A DNA stretch of 64,000 nucleotides from Paenibacillus anaericanus (GTDB lineage Bacteria > Bacillota > Bacilli > Paenibacillales > Paenibacillaceae). The stretch spans positions 62,001 through 126,000 of the forward strand of contig NZ_RZNY01000011.1 of assembly GCF_003994475.1 (NCBI RefSeq), read 5' to 3'. The number at the start of each line of letters is the position of its first letter. Positions within the stretch are counted from its first letter, which is position 1. Shown piece after piece: positions 9,225 to 18,582 of this stretch. A program made the translations under genes and the position numbers. The notes beneath the pieces were generated by a model that worked only from the letters and a program-made list of their open reading frames with translations, searched no databases and was not told where the DNA came from.

Positions 9225-10047
9225 CTTGCTCCTCACTTTCAAAGATTCTCATATATTGTTTTGGTGTTAACCCAACTTGTCTTTTAAAGAATTTGGTTAA
9301 ATGACTTTGATCACTAAATCCTGTTAAGAAGGTCACTTCAATTGGCTTTATACCTTGTTCCAATAGCTTCTTTGCTTGATTTACTCGAATCGTTTCCAAA
9401 TAGCTGTTAGGTGAGATTCCCATTTTTCTGGTGAAAGTCCTTAGTAAGTGATATTTGCTCCATCCGGTTAGGTCACTTAAATCATTAAGCGTAATTGTCT
9501 TCGTGTAATTTTCCTCCAAGTAGTTACACACTGTATTGATTTCATAAGAGGGTTCAGACGCTGTTGGAAGGATCGTAAGGTCAGATTGCGTTTGAATGAG
9601 CTCTTCCAATAAGTATAAAAATAACTCCTCCTTCTTAAATCCACTCTCTTTGTTTGAAATTTTTATATGTAGCTCTTTTAAATTAGATACAACTTCGCTA
9701 TGATATAAAACGCTTTGTTTGAAATAAGGAAGATTCTCATGACCCGTAACTTCCAACACTGCCTTTTTCATTACTTCTGGCTTTACATTGATGCAGCGAT
9801 AATCCAATGTTTTGCCATCGATCTGCTCGCAGCTATGTGTATCAAGCGGGTTGAACAATAACAAATCTCCTGGATTAATGATGTATTCTTCACCTTTGCA
9901 CACTAAATAACGTTGCCCTGCTTCAATAAAGCCGATCACATAATATTCATGGAAGTGAGCAGGAAACTTTTGCATGATTCCTTTAAATCGATAAGCTTCG
10001 ATGTCTAAATCAGAATCAAGATGAACCGTGCGGATTTCATTTAACAT
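9217..10047 (-). CDS. AraC-family regulator with N-terminal cupin
   Basis: A 276-residue regulator. The N-terminal half is a cupin sensor (HFHEYYVIGFIEAGQRYL, then NPGDLLLFNP and DTHSCEQ). The C-terminal 100 residues carry two AraC helix-turn-helix motifs, including LNDLSDLTGWSKYHLLRTF and the family signature GFSDQSHLTKFFKRQVGLTP. AGGAGAG precedes the ATG. It is coupled to the LysE-type exporter gene, an arrangement common for amino-acid efflux cassettes. Confidence 0.92.
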   Translation of the reverse strand: MLNEIRTVHLDSDLDIEAYRFKGIMQKFPAHFHEYYVIGFIEAGQRYLVCKGEEYIINPGDLLLFNPLDTHSCEQIDGKTLDYRCINVKPEVMKKAVLEVTGHENLPYFKQSVLYHSEVVSNLKELHIKISNKESGFKKEELFLYLLEELIQTQSDLTILPTASEPSYEINTVCNYLEENYTKTITLNDLSDLTGWSKYHLLRTFTRKMGISPNSYLETIRVNQAKKLLEQGIKPIEVTFLTGFSDQSHLTKFFKRQVGLTPKQYMRIFESEEQDG

Positions 10048-10142
10048 TTACCTACTCTCCTATGCTGTAATGACAATTCTAAAAATACCATTTATGATTA
10101 AACTTTTCTTGTATGATATTGCGCTTTCGCTTTCAACACAAA

Positions 10143-10184
10143 AAAGTGGCAGTCTAAAACATTATAGTTTTAGACTACCACTTT
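10143..10184 (-). terminator. Terminator after CueP-like gene
   Basis: An 18-base inverted repeat (AAAGTGGCAGTCTAAAAC and its near-complement, one mismatch) with a short AT loop, followed on the minus strand by six T. Confidence 0.75.
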
Positions 10185-10244
10185 GCTATGCTTGGAATAT
10201 ACCTAATTTGGTATAGACCGAATTAAGTCCTAAATAACACTCAA

Positions 10245-10802
10245 TTATGCGCTTGTTTTCTCAAGTAATTGCATAGTTGTGATACAAGTGTTGTCGTCTT
10301 TGAACGTGGAAATCTCGGACTCCGCCGTTTTTCCGTCCTGCTCAATCGTTACACGATACTTTTTGTCACGTGGGAGCCATAGATCGATAAATCCGTTAGC
10401 TTGGGATTTCATAGTTTGGTCTAATATCACGTTGCCTTCCATGTCGTCGACGGATACTTTAAACTCTTTCTCCACCATCTCTCCTTGACAGCCAGTCAAA
10501 CTGTGGATTGCACAAGGATGGGTTTCTGCAACATACGGTGCGATGGAGACAAAAAACTCGTCTTCAGGTAGGTCATAGGTTTTCGAGCTTCCGGTGTCAG
10601 CGTTCACGATAAGTTGCTCAGATGTGATGGATGCAGATTGGTCTTCTATGTTGCCCACACTATAATCATTTACCAATTGTTTAATCTCTTGCACATTAAT
10701 TGCGTTAGAAGCTTTTTTTTCATTGCCTCCGCCTCCAACAAGCATGTACGCCCCTACAGCAACAACAACTAATCCAGTTGCCATCAAGATTTTTTTTCTC
10801 AA
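10245..10802 (-). CDS. CueP-like copper-binding protein, membrane anchored
   Basis: A 185-residue exported protein. The signature THPCAIHSLTGCQGEM (about residues 94-109) with two Cys, two His and Met is the hallmark of the CueP family, which binds copper outside the cytoplasm; a third Cys lies near the C-terminus (DNTCITT). The N-terminal helix (residues 4-24) has no lipobox Cys, so it is probably an uncleaved anchor or signal peptide. The start is a TTG at 10802 with AAGGGG ten bases upstream. It is separate from the copper locus at the left edge, and its promoter region contains repeats of CTAGTATAAC rather than the CsoR block. Confidence 0.82.
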   Translation of the reverse strand: MRKKILMATGLVVVAVGAYMLVGGGGNEKKASNAINVQEIKQLVNDYSVGNIEDQSASITSEQLIVNADTGSSKTYDLPEDEFFVSIAPYVAETHPCAIHSLTGCQGEMVEKEFKVSVDDMEGNVILDQTMKSQANGFIDLWLPRDKKYRVTIEQDGKTAESEISTFKDDNTCITTMQLLEKTSA

Positions 10803-10971
10803 CTTGCACTCAGCCCCTTGTCTCTTTCATATCCTATCTTCCACTTTCTCTAGTATAACTAGTATAACCAAGCTAGTACAACCAATAAACTGGGCTGAAT
10901 AGTGAAATATGTTTATATAAGGAATATTATTATATGTAGACGAGCTTATCCGAATTGGTTTTTGGATTTGT

Positions 10972-12159
10972 TTATTCGTCTAAGGATACACTTCTAACAA
11001 AAAATGTAGCCAGCAGTCCCAGCAGTAAGCAACAAGCTAATGATAAAAAAGTAAGGATATAGTTTCCCGTATTGAGTAACTGTACGGCTAAGATTGGCCC
11101 TATGGTAGCACCCATATTCACAACAAACGCATAAATGGAAAGCGCCGCACCTCTTACTGGACCGCCTAGTTCACCAATCAGTGAAACCAACGAAGGGATT
11201 GCTACTGCAATTCCAGATACAAATACGATGCTCATCACAATCATAAACACCATGTTTGTAACGGTTCCTAATAGGGTCAATCCAACAGCCGATAGGATTA
11301 ATGCGCTTCTAAGTACAGATATCACGCCAAATTTCCTGATCAACCTACCCGAAAATAGAGACATCAGCATCCCAAAGATTCCTACTGAACGCACATATAA
11401 TATTTGTTGATTCGTGAATCCGTAATGAGAACTGCTTAAAAATTCCCCCAATGAAGTGTACATACCTACAAAGGAAAGCAGCATGACCAATGCGACAACA
11501 TATGCAAACCACAGTGACTTTTGTCCCAACGTCTTTCTCATTTGTTTAAACGCATCTGCAACACGGATCCCATTCGCCGGAAGGTTTGGTATAAAGAAAA
11601 AAATCAGTAGTGATAGTATAAAATAAATCGCCGCCAAAATTATAAACACATATGGCCAACCTAAATGAGAATTCACAAAGCTGCTGAACACCTGCCCGAT
11701 AATTCCGGCCGTAAGAAAGCTTGTACTCATACAGCTTAGTGTAAAGACTCTCTTATTTTGCGGGAACAATTCTACCACATAGGATAGTACTACGGGAGAA
11801 AAGGTTGCTGCTGCCAGGCCTTGTATTCCTCTGAAAAGAATAATGAAGAACAAACTGCTTTGAAACCCAAGAAAGAAAGTAACAATTGTTAATGCCGTTA
11901 ATCCCACAAGCATGATTTTTTTTCGACCAAAACGATCTGATAATGGACCAAACACTAAGCATCCAACAGCGAAACTAAACGTAAACGAGCTACTTACCCA
12001 TAATGCACGCCCCTCTGAAACTGCAAAATCCATTGAAAATACAGAGATTAAGGGTATTGTAATATAGACACTGGACATAATTGCTAATCCTGAAAAAAAT
12101 AATATTAATGTTATGAAAGCATAATTTTGTTCTCTTGAATGTAACTTTAAAAAATTCAT
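10972..12159 (-). CDS. MFS drug:proton antiporter (12 TM)
   Basis: A 395-residue major facilitator with 12 helices. Motif A is visible between helices 2 and 3 (GPLSDRFGRKK), and the order fits DHA1-type efflux pumps. AAGGTGG precedes the ATG. The Rrf2-type regulator gene lies upstream on the same strand, separated by a hairpin terminator, so it may control this pump in trans rather than by co-transcription. Substrate unknown. Confidence 0.88.
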   Translation of the reverse strand: MNFLKLHSREQNYAFITLILFFSGLAIMSSVYITIPLISVFSMDFAVSEGRALWVSSSFTFSFAVGCLVFGPLSDRFGRKKIMLVGLTALTIVTFFLGFQSSLFFIILFRGIQGLAAATFSPVVLSYVVELFPQNKRVFTLSCMSTSFLTAGIIGQVFSSFVNSHLGWPYVFIILAAIYFILSLLIFFFIPNLPANGIRVADAFKQMRKTLGQKSLWFAYVVALVMLLSFVGMYTSLGEFLSSSHYGFTNQQILYVRSVGIFGMLMSLFSGRLIRKFGVISVLRSALILSAVGLTLLGTVTNMVFMIVMSIVFVSGIAVAIPSLVSLIGELGGPVRGAALSIYAFVVNMGATIGPILAVQLLNTGNYILTFLSLACCLLLGLLATFFVRSVSLDE

Positions 12160-12245
12160 TTAACTATTCCACCTTATTAATTTCTTATATTCCAGTTTTA
12201 CAACCATTTGAAGATATTGAAGATTCATTATATCTACAATAGAGA

Positions 12246-12299
12246 TAAAAAAACACTTTATGTATGTAGCGAATCCTCTCTTTCTTTCAACATAAAGTG
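12246..12299 (-). terminator. Terminator after Rrf2 gene
   Basis: Arms CACTTTATGT (12254-12263) and ACATAAAGTG (12290-12299) enclose a 26-base loop; on the minus strand the stem is followed by seven T. Confidence 0.65.
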
Positions 12300-12306
12300 G
12301 CTCAGC

Positions 12307-12705
12307 TTAAACAAGTGTTTTCTTTTGGGCCAGGTCCACCAATTTCGTGTTTTTGAGATGCCGCTCCATTTTCTCTTCCGCTTCCTTCATTGCTGCTTGA
12401 ATCAAGCATTCGTCGCCGTGGACAAAATTACATTCAAATAAGGATGCAGTACCCTCAATGGCGTGGATGATGTCCAACAACGTAATCTCGTCTTTTTTGC
12501 GGGTTAACCTATAACCTCCGTTGGCTCCGGAAATCGACTCGATCATGCCTGCTTTTACAAGCCTCGTCAAAATTTTGGAAAGATAGGTTGGTGAAACGCC
12601 TTGTGATTCAGCCAACTGCTGAACGCCTACCGGCTTAACCGGAGAACCTTCAACGAGCATGAGCATAGTGTGCAGAGCATAATTCGTCGCCTTTGTAAAT
12701 TTCAT
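12307..12705 (-). CDS. Rrf2-family transcriptional regulator
   Basis: About 132 residues. The N-terminal winged helix reads KFTKATNYALHTMLML and SPTYLSKILTRLVKAG, followed by GANGGYRL, all typical of Rrf2. Only two cysteines (FEC and DEC, eight residues apart) occupy the region where IscR/NsrR hold three Fe-S ligands, so it may sense thiol stress like YwnA-type members rather than carry a cluster. The ATG at 12705 has GAGGTG upstream and begins at the conserved MKF; the ATG at 12726 is less likely. A good promoter (TTGACA, TATTAT) lies just upstream. Confidence 0.87.
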   Translation of the reverse strand: MKFTKATNYALHTMLMLVEGSPVKPVGVQQLAESQGVSPTYLSKILTRLVKAGMIESISGANGGYRLTRKKDEITLLDIIHAIEGTASLFECNFVHGDECLIQAAMKEAEEKMERHLKNTKLVDLAQKKTLV

Positions 12706-12936
12706 CGTTAGTTTCACCTCAATCAAGGATTTAGTATATCTATAATATCTTTGAATCTACTTTTATGTCAAGTTGTTTCATTCATTTTAATTAGGTATTT
12801 CGCATTAATCTCTTTTAATATTATTTCTTTCATCTCATTAAACATAATTCCTCCTCTTAAAGTCGATAGTATTTGATTAACTATTCTCCATACAAAAGGA
12901 GTTACCTTCTTCAACAACTTATCCGTTGAGCCTAAC

Positions 12937-14106
12937 TTATGTTCCTTTCATTACGTTTGATTTGGTGATTTTTACTTTTATCATAATCACTAAGAACGCA
13001 AACACTGCAAACATGATTCCGCTCCAAATGAGTTGATGTATTCCTAAGTGAGAAATAAACCATCCACCAATAGAAGTCCCTATAGTAATCCCGAGATTGG
13101 AAAATGAGATAAACAAGCTGTTACCGAATTCGGGAGCTTCTTTCGCCTCATTCGTTAACCATGCTTGACTGATAATGAGTCCGCCGGAATGCACTATCCC
13201 CCAAATGAGCACGATCATAACCGTCGGAATGAAATAAGAACCTAGATAATAAACGAATAAGTAAGTCACAGCATATAGCAGAGGAAACATGATTACGGTC
13301 TTTGTAATACTTTTATGCAAAAGGCTCCCAAATAAAAAGTTCCCAAAAATCATGATAATACCAAAGGTCATTAACATGATACTAATCCATGACCCGTTCA
13401 TATGTGTTACTTGTCCAAGATATTCAGCAAAGTAGCTGTACACTGAAAACATAGCTGCAAAGATAAAAATAACGGTCACAATATTTAACCACAATTGAGG
13501 TTTGCGTAATATACCAAGCTGCTTACCATAAGACATTTTTTCCTTAACTGGCATGGAAGGAAGCCAAGTTAGGATCCCTACAAAGGCAATTATACTTACC
13601 ACTGCTCCAAACAGGAATGCGACTTCTAACGAAATTTTGTCCGCGAGATAAGAGGTCAAAGGAACACCAAAAGCAAATCCAACCGTTATTCCGGCGAAAA
13701 CCTTGGTGACCGCGTTGGTGCTCTTTTCCGGAGGGACAAGTTGAACTGCTGTTACAAGGGCAACCGAAAAAAAGACGGGATGAAAAATAGCAGGGATAAT
13801 CCGAAAAATTAGCATCACATCGAACATGGTCGTATAGGCATAAACAATATTTGAAATCGCAAAAATAAACACAGCGGTTAATAGAATAGCTTTACGATTA
13901 ATACCGGAAGCGAGTAGTGTTAGGAATGGACCTGAAATGGCAACGACTAAAGAAAATATACTTACGAGCCATCCGGCCTGTGAAGTCGATATATTAAATT
14001 TTTGAGTAACCTGAGGGAGGACACCTATAATCCCCATTTCAGTTGTGATAATGCCAAATACGCCAATAGCCAGAATAACGATAAGTAAAGGGTTAACCTT
14101 TTTCAT
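12937..14106 (-). CDS. MFS transporter (AraJ/YdhP-type DHA1)
   Basis: A 389-residue 12-helix facilitator. The first helix with TTEMGIIGVLPQV and the next with SQAGWLVSIFSLVVAISGP are typical of the DHA1 branch that includes AraJ, YdhP and PbuE. GGAGG precedes the ATG. It lies 79 bases downstream of an ArsR-type regulator on the same strand, probably in one transcript, so it is a regulator-pump cassette. Substrate unknown. Confidence 0.88.
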   Translation of the reverse strand: MKKVNPLLIVILAIGVFGIITTEMGIIGVLPQVTQKFNISTSQAGWLVSIFSLVVAISGPFLTLLASGINRKAILLTAVFIFAISNIVYAYTTMFDVMLIFRIIPAIFHPVFFSVALVTAVQLVPPEKSTNAVTKVFAGITVGFAFGVPLTSYLADKISLEVAFLFGAVVSIIAFVGILTWLPSMPVKEKMSYGKQLGILRKPQLWLNIVTVIFIFAAMFSVYSYFAEYLGQVTHMNGSWISIMLMTFGIIMIFGNFLFGSLLHKSITKTVIMFPLLYAVTYLFVYYLGSYFIPTVMIVLIWGIVHSGGLIISQAWLTNEAKEAPEFGNSLFISFSNLGITIGTSIGGWFISHLGIHQLIWSGIMFAVFAFLVIMIKVKITKSNVMKGT

Positions 14107-14185
14107 TTTTAATGTAATCCTCCATTATATATACATATACAGATTTATAGATGCATTATCGCAAAAAAAAGTACCTCCTCCCTGT

Positions 14186-14497
14186 TTATAGTTTCTTTTG
14201 GATGTACTCGGAAAATGCCTGTATAGTCTCTTCGTTCCGGCGATAGTACGTCCACTTTCCAATTCGCTCTGATTCCAGCAAACCAGCTTTTTGCATAGTC
14301 AACAAATAGCTGGAGATAACAGACTGTGCAAGTCCTGCTTTAGACTGAATATCTCCTACACATACTCCAATTTGAAAATTGAGGCCTTGTTGTAAATAAG
14401 GCTGTTCATCAAAGAACTCCTCTGGATTCTTTAACCATTGCATAATTTGACTACGAGTCTCGTTAGACAAAGCTTTATAAATCAATATAGGTTCCAT
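14186..14497 (-). CDS. ArsR-type winged-helix regulator
   Basis: About 103 residues with the ArsR pattern: KALSNETRSQIMQWL, then a recognition region SKAGLAQSVISSYLLTMQKAGLLES and a beta wing GKWTYYRRN. One Cys lies in VCVGDI but no CxC metal pair is seen, so it is unlikely to be a classic metal sensor. Two ATGs nine bases apart are possible (14506 and 14497). Neither has a ribosome site, and the -10 box abuts them, which suggests leaderless translation from 14497. It precedes the MFS gene. Confidence 0.85.
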   Translation of the reverse strand: MEPILIYKALSNETRSQIMQWLKNPEEFFDEQPYLQQGLNFQIGVCVGDIQSKAGLAQSVISSYLLTMQKAGLLESERIGKWTYYRRNEETIQAFSEYIQKKL

Positions 14498-14504
14498 ACA
14501 AATC

Positions 14505-14532
14505 ATTATATCTATTTTTCTAGATTTGTAAA
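14505..14532 (-). promoter_or_regulatory. ArsR promoter, apparently leaderless
   Basis: Minus-strand TTTACA (14532-14527), 16 bases, TATAAT (14510-14505). Transcription would begin about seven bases further, at or next to the ATG at 14497. Confidence 0.55.
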
Positions 14533-14564
14533 TGTAAACTGAAAATATATAAGAATATCAACCA

Positions 14565-16766
14565 TTAATCCGCAAATAGTTTCGCATACGGATTTTCGAC
14601 TTTATGTTCGTTGCTGATCTTACCTACGTTATTCATCACATAATATTGATAGAAATGGTTTGAGAAACTCAATGATTCCGATGCTTTATCCATAAATAGA
14701 TCTGATGCCTGCTCACTTAATTGGTCCCCTGTCCAAAAATAATGTAACATGAGACGATTCTGGTTATACGGATGTTTGATAATGTAAGCTCCGGATTGAT
14801 TATTCTTATTCATGATATCCCGCCATTTAAAATCGACTGTATCAGCACGTTTGATGATTCCGGACTTCAAGGCTTGTATAAATCCATTCGTATCCGGTTT
14901 GCCGATTACAATGACATTGCTATCCCCTAAATCCTGTCTAAGCTTATTTTTCAATACATGGCGTTCTGTTATAACTGTTGGTTTTAGACCCGCTAATTGC
15001 ATAAAGCCTTGAATCTGGTTGAGCAGTTGATCCTGTTGTTTTTTTGTATGGTCCGATATCTGACCGTCGCTCATGATAATCGTTAGTGCCTCGCCCTGCA
15101 ACGTTTTATCGATTATTCGGCTCATCGTTTCAACTGGCACCTCTGGGAACTGGACAAACACCGAATGGTATATTGATTTAAATTGTTCGTGCATATAAGC
15201 GGCTTCCTCGTCCGCTGTTAGACGATATTCAGGCCTCAAAGAATAATTAGGGTTGCGCAAATCTGCTTCCCAATTGTCCCTAACCTTTTTACCCGCTTTG
15301 TTCTCAATGATCTGCAGTAGTCCGTCAATCGTTGCATTTTTGTATACGTACTGGTCAAAATATGTTTGCATCAATTCATCAAACTTCTCTTCTCCAAGCG
15401 TACGATACAACTCATAGATGGCTTGTCTACCTTTCTTATAAAAAATGGCGTCGGGAGAATCCCCTACCGTATCATTAGTCGAAACAATTGGACTATCTAA
15501 CGATACTTCATCGAATTGGATCAACTTAAATCCATTTAATGGAACTTCCTGTTTTTCATAGAAATAAACCATAGAGTAATCGGCAAATCCTTCATCCAGA
15601 AATGACTCCGTCTCCGAATCATTTCCAATTAAGGAATGAAACCATTGATGTGCAATTTCATGGACAAATGCTGAATTGTTCGCAATATCAGGTTGCCCTT
15701 GGATCATACCCATTTGAATCATTCGCGAAAATTCGACAGCGACGCCTTCAACATACGATTCAACAATTCTGAACTCTGGATAAGGATATTTACCATACTT
15801 TTCGCTGAAGAAGTCTATGACCTTAAAGGCTTGATCAATATATTGATCAATAATCTGCTTTTTGTCTTTCTGATTCTCAAAGTAATAGTATTGAACTGTC
15901 AGACCGTCTCGAGTAACACTTTCCACTTTAAAATCCGGACTCGCGAATAAGACAAATTCTCTCGTGTTATTCGCAGTGGCCGTTACCGTCTTGCGTCCCA
16001 CTTCGGCTTCCTGTACGGTCAGTGCTCCAGGCATGGAAACCTGATAATCGGCGGGAACATTCAAAGTTACCTGGTAATCTGCAGAATCATAATAGTCGGA
16101 TTCAAATGTAGAGCTGTAAGGTGTTTTGTTCCACGTATGCTCTGTGGGGTCATAGACCGAGAGGACAGGAAACCAATGAGCTCCGTTGATAATATTTCTA
16201 TAGTAGGACAACCGCTGCGAACCATAAGGAATTTTCACTTCAAAATCAAGCTCCAGCGTGATGGATTGCCCGGGTTGCAATGCTTGACCTAATCTAACAG
16301 TAAGTGCCTGATGTGTATTATCAAACTTCAATAGTTTACTTGACGACTTCACAGTTTTAATGTCAATACCACCTAGGAAATCCTCCGGTTTCTTATCCGG
16401 ATTCTCTGCTGCTATTCGTTTATTTGAACTTTGGAACATACTTGACTGTGTATCTTTTGAACGATTTGCATCTGCAAAGGTGTGAAATACAACATTGTCT
16501 AATGTATCTTTCGTATTGTTTCGATAAGTCACGGTTTCTTTGCCGGTTATCATCATCTTCTTCTCATCAAGTCTTGCATCTACTCGATAGCGTGCAAGTT
16601 GATGGATAACCGCATCTGCTTCAACTAATAAATCATTCTGTAGTGTTGGACTTTCCGCCATTGCTATCCCTATTCCGGATACAGGGCCAGCTGTTAACGC
16701 GACAACAAGACTGCTAGTAATCATGTACCTGGGTAATGCATTTTTCCAATGTTTAAGTTTATTCAT
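14565..16766 (-). CDS. Secreted M1-family zinc metallopeptidase
   Basis: About 733 residues with a signal peptide (Lys-rich start, hydrophobic stretch, AMAES cleavage region). The M1 zinc site is complete: HEIAHQWFH, then 18 residues on the third ligand Glu in LDEGFADY. The exopeptidase GAMEN motif is not obvious (the equivalent region reads VEGVAVEF), so aminopeptidase activity is not assured. The C-terminal 200 residues look like an extra helical domain. The ATG at 16766 has GGAGGAG upstream; the ATG at 16808 does not and would spoil the signal peptide. The protein is likely extracellular or wall-associated. Confidence 0.9.
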   Translation of the reverse strand: MNKLKHWKNALPRYMITSSLVVALTAGPVSGIGIAMAESPTLQNDLLVEADAVIHQLARYRVDARLDEKKMMITGKETVTYRNNTKDTLDNVVFHTFADANRSKDTQSSMFQSSNKRIAAENPDKKPEDFLGGIDIKTVKSSSKLLKFDNTHQALTVRLGQALQPGQSITLELDFEVKIPYGSQRLSYYRNIINGAHWFPVLSVYDPTEHTWNKTPYSSTFESDYYDSADYQVTLNVPADYQVSMPGALTVQEAEVGRKTVTATANNTREFVLFASPDFKVESVTRDGLTVQYYYFENQKDKKQIIDQYIDQAFKVIDFFSEKYGKYPYPEFRIVESYVEGVAVEFSRMIQMGMIQGQPDIANNSAFVHEIAHQWFHSLIGNDSETESFLDEGFADYSMVYFYEKQEVPLNGFKLIQFDEVSLDSPIVSTNDTVGDSPDAIFYKKGRQAIYELYRTLGEEKFDELMQTYFDQYVYKNATIDGLLQIIENKAGKKVRDNWEADLRNPNYSLRPEYRLTADEEAAYMHEQFKSIYHSVFVQFPEVPVETMSRIIDKTLQGEALTIIMSDGQISDHTKKQQDQLLNQIQGFMQLAGLKPTVITERHVLKNKLRQDLGDSNVIVIGKPDTNGFIQALKSGIIKRADTVDFKWRDIMNKNNQSGAYIIKHPYNQNRLMLHYFWTGDQLSEQASDLFMDKASESLSFSNHFYQYYVMNNVGKISNEHKVENPYAKLFAD

Positions 16767-16881
16767 GTTGCTCCTCCTAAATGTAAGTTCAAGTGTGTAA
16801 TAAGACAAGTATAAAGCTCTTACCTTACAAGGGATTAATTGGAACCTTACATTAACCTTAAAATAGAAGCAGTTAACTTAC

Positions 16882-17670
16882 TTATCTCCTTATGATCTCA
16901 TCGATCCTTACATTAGGATTTGTATATCTCCCTTTCTTTTCAGTTTCTTTCCCATATTGAATTGCTCTCACAGGGCAATAATGCACACATGCAAGACAGA
17001 GTGTGCAACGCTCTCCCCACTGTGGTTGTTCATCCACTTTAATGTTGTTACAATTACAAACCCGTTCACAAGTACCACAACCAGTGCAATTATCATTTAC
17101 ATGAAACTTTGTAGTATCAATGGGTTTTTTATTAAACATAGGATTTATAATGCCGGTTAATAGCCACGGAAAAGCACCTTTATCTACTTTAAATTCTCCC
17201 GTTACTCCTCGCTCAATAGCTTGGTTGATCCGCTTCAAGGTTTCGACTGCCTCTGTAAGCTTTTTGCTCTCCATCTCTTTTGAATCTACGTCGCCCATAA
17301 GAATGAAGTTATTTGGCATTTTGACTGAAAATCCGCTGTGTAACTTTATATCTTTTTTGCGTAAACAATCCTTCATAACTTTCATCGTATTACCAATGCT
17401 ACCTCCACAAGTTACTAGAGAGAAAACATAGTTTTCACGGTAATTAATCAACTTAAGTTTCTCAATAAACTCAAGTACAATTTTGGGAGGTCCCCATGAA
17501 TAAATAGGATGTACAAAACCAATGATCTCATTGTCCTTCAGAGTATATTCATTGATTTCATCACCCTTGTTTTCAGCGGTAGATATTGAAACTAACTCCT
17601 CGCCCGTATGAAGAGCGATCTGTTTAGCAGCGTATAACGAGTTCCCTGTTCCCGAAAAGTAAAAAATCAT
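16882..17670 (-). CDS. EFR1-type flavodoxin-ferredoxin
   Basis: A 262-residue cytosolic electron-transfer protein. The N-terminal half is a flavodoxin fold beginning FYFSGTGNSLYAAK (FMN phosphate loop) with TCGGSIGNT further on. The C-terminal part has two 4Fe-4S motifs, CTGCGTCERVC and CTLCLACVHYCP. This combination defines the EFR1 family. It is the last gene of the cluster containing the FMN-binding protein and the broken apbE, 27 bases after the former. No strong ribosome site is seen before the ATG, in keeping with coupling to the gene upstream. Confidence 0.92.
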   Translation of the reverse strand: MIFYFSGTGNSLYAAKQIALHTGEELVSISTAENKGDEINEYTLKDNEIIGFVHPIYSWGPPKIVLEFIEKLKLINYRENYVFSLVTCGGSIGNTMKVMKDCLRKKDIKLHSGFSVKMPNNFILMGDVDSKEMESKKLTEAVETLKRINQAIERGVTGEFKVDKGAFPWLLTGIINPMFNKKPIDTTKFHVNDNCTGCGTCERVCNCNNIKVDEQPQWGERCTLCLACVHYCPVRAIQYGKETEKKGRYTNPNVRIDEIIRR

Positions 17671-17697
17671 GTGATCATCATCTCGATTCCTGTGAAA

Positions 17698-18084
17698 TTA
17701 TTCCTGCGCTTCGTCAAGCGCGTCTTCTATTGCTTTGAGATACGCTTTAGAGGTAAGAGTTGCACCACTTATAGTGTCCACCTGTAGCGACTGCTTCTGG
17801 ATCACCCTACCGAACAATTCATCTGTGGAAGCTGACGACTGATTCTTCGCATGCTCTAATAGCTTAATATCTGTAACTTTGCGCGAAGAGACGGTTACCT
17901 GGACTTTATTTGCCCTCCATTTGTACTTGCCACCCTCGTATTCTCCAACATACGTGCCATCATGAAGCTGTTTGAAATTTACCGATTTGATAGGGAGATT
18001 TTTTGCTTCACTACGTTCTCCTGCAGTAAAGAGAAACGCCCCTCCTAAACCTGCTACTACAAGAATCACCGGTACGATAACCAT
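17698..18084 (-). CDS. FMN-binding domain protein (5' end altered by deletion)
   Basis: A short exported protein of about 128 residues: one N-terminal helix (VIVPVILVVAGLGGAFLF) and an FMN_bind domain ending DTISGATLTSKAY, where ApbE-type enzymes attach FMN to the Thr. Its reading frame continues upstream for a few codons into sequence that belongs to apbE in another frame, and no ribosome site precedes the ATG at 18084. A deletion therefore seems to have removed its natural start. It may still be made by reinitiation within the apbE remnant, which ends at 18011. Confidence 0.8.
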   Translation of the reverse strand: MVIVPVILVVAGLGGAFLFTAGERSEAKNLPIKSVNFKQLHDGTYVGEYEGGKYKWRANKVQVTVSSRKVTDIKLLEHAKNQSSASTDELFGRVIQKQSLQVDTISGATLTSKAYLKAIEDALDEAQE

Positions 18085-18406
18085 CGGACGAATTCTTATA
18101 ATCCCATAGGTTCACTAAAGGGCCGATGGTAACATCAAATAATCCTTCACTATATCTTGAAAATTCAGTAGCACGTGATAGCACCTCATATGTATCAAGG
18201 CTCAGTGCTACACGATTAATGCCTGCAGACTCGTTAATCCTGCTTATCTCGCTTCCGGGTATAAAGCAACTGAGCATTTTTTCTAGTCGTACGGACTCCT
18301 CTTTTACAGCTCTAAGTGCTTCTTCAGCATGTTCACCGAACACTCTATGTGTCATCTCTGTTCCCATCCCAAAGTTCATCGACTGTGCTTCCACGGCTGT
18401 GCTCAT
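18011..18406 (-). pseudogene. Truncated apbE (FAD:protein FMN transferase), N-terminal remnant
   Basis: From the ATG at 18406 (AAAGGAG upstream) the product begins like ApbE: NFGMGTEMTHRVFG, then ISRINESAG and SEGLFDVTIGPLVNLWDY. The homology stops at about 18090, after some 105 residues of an expected 300. The frame then runs out through the FMN-binding gene in the wrong phase and ends at 18011. The catalytic C-terminal half is gone. ApbE would normally flavinylate the neighbouring FMN-binding protein, so the loss probably disables that step unless another apbE exists elsewhere. Confidence 0.82.
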
Positions 18407-18511
18407 TGTTAGCTCTCCTTTCACTTGCAGCCCATTCATGCCTCTGTTCAATTCGTGTCATTTTGTAAAAAGCTTACCTACGATTGATATATGATCTATA
18501 GATTATTATGT

Positions 18512-18535
18512 GAATGAATATAAATAAATTCATTC
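18512..18535. promoter_or_regulatory. Putative TetR operator before apbE/FMN/EFR1 cluster
   Basis: A perfect palindrome of form GAATGAAT-N8-ATTCATTC between the tetR stop and the apbE start. The same pattern, with one change, lies before tetR at 19230. Confidence 0.72.
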
Positions 18536-18582
18536 ATAATAAGTCAAAATATATAGGCAAAGAATAATTGCCTATAATGATT

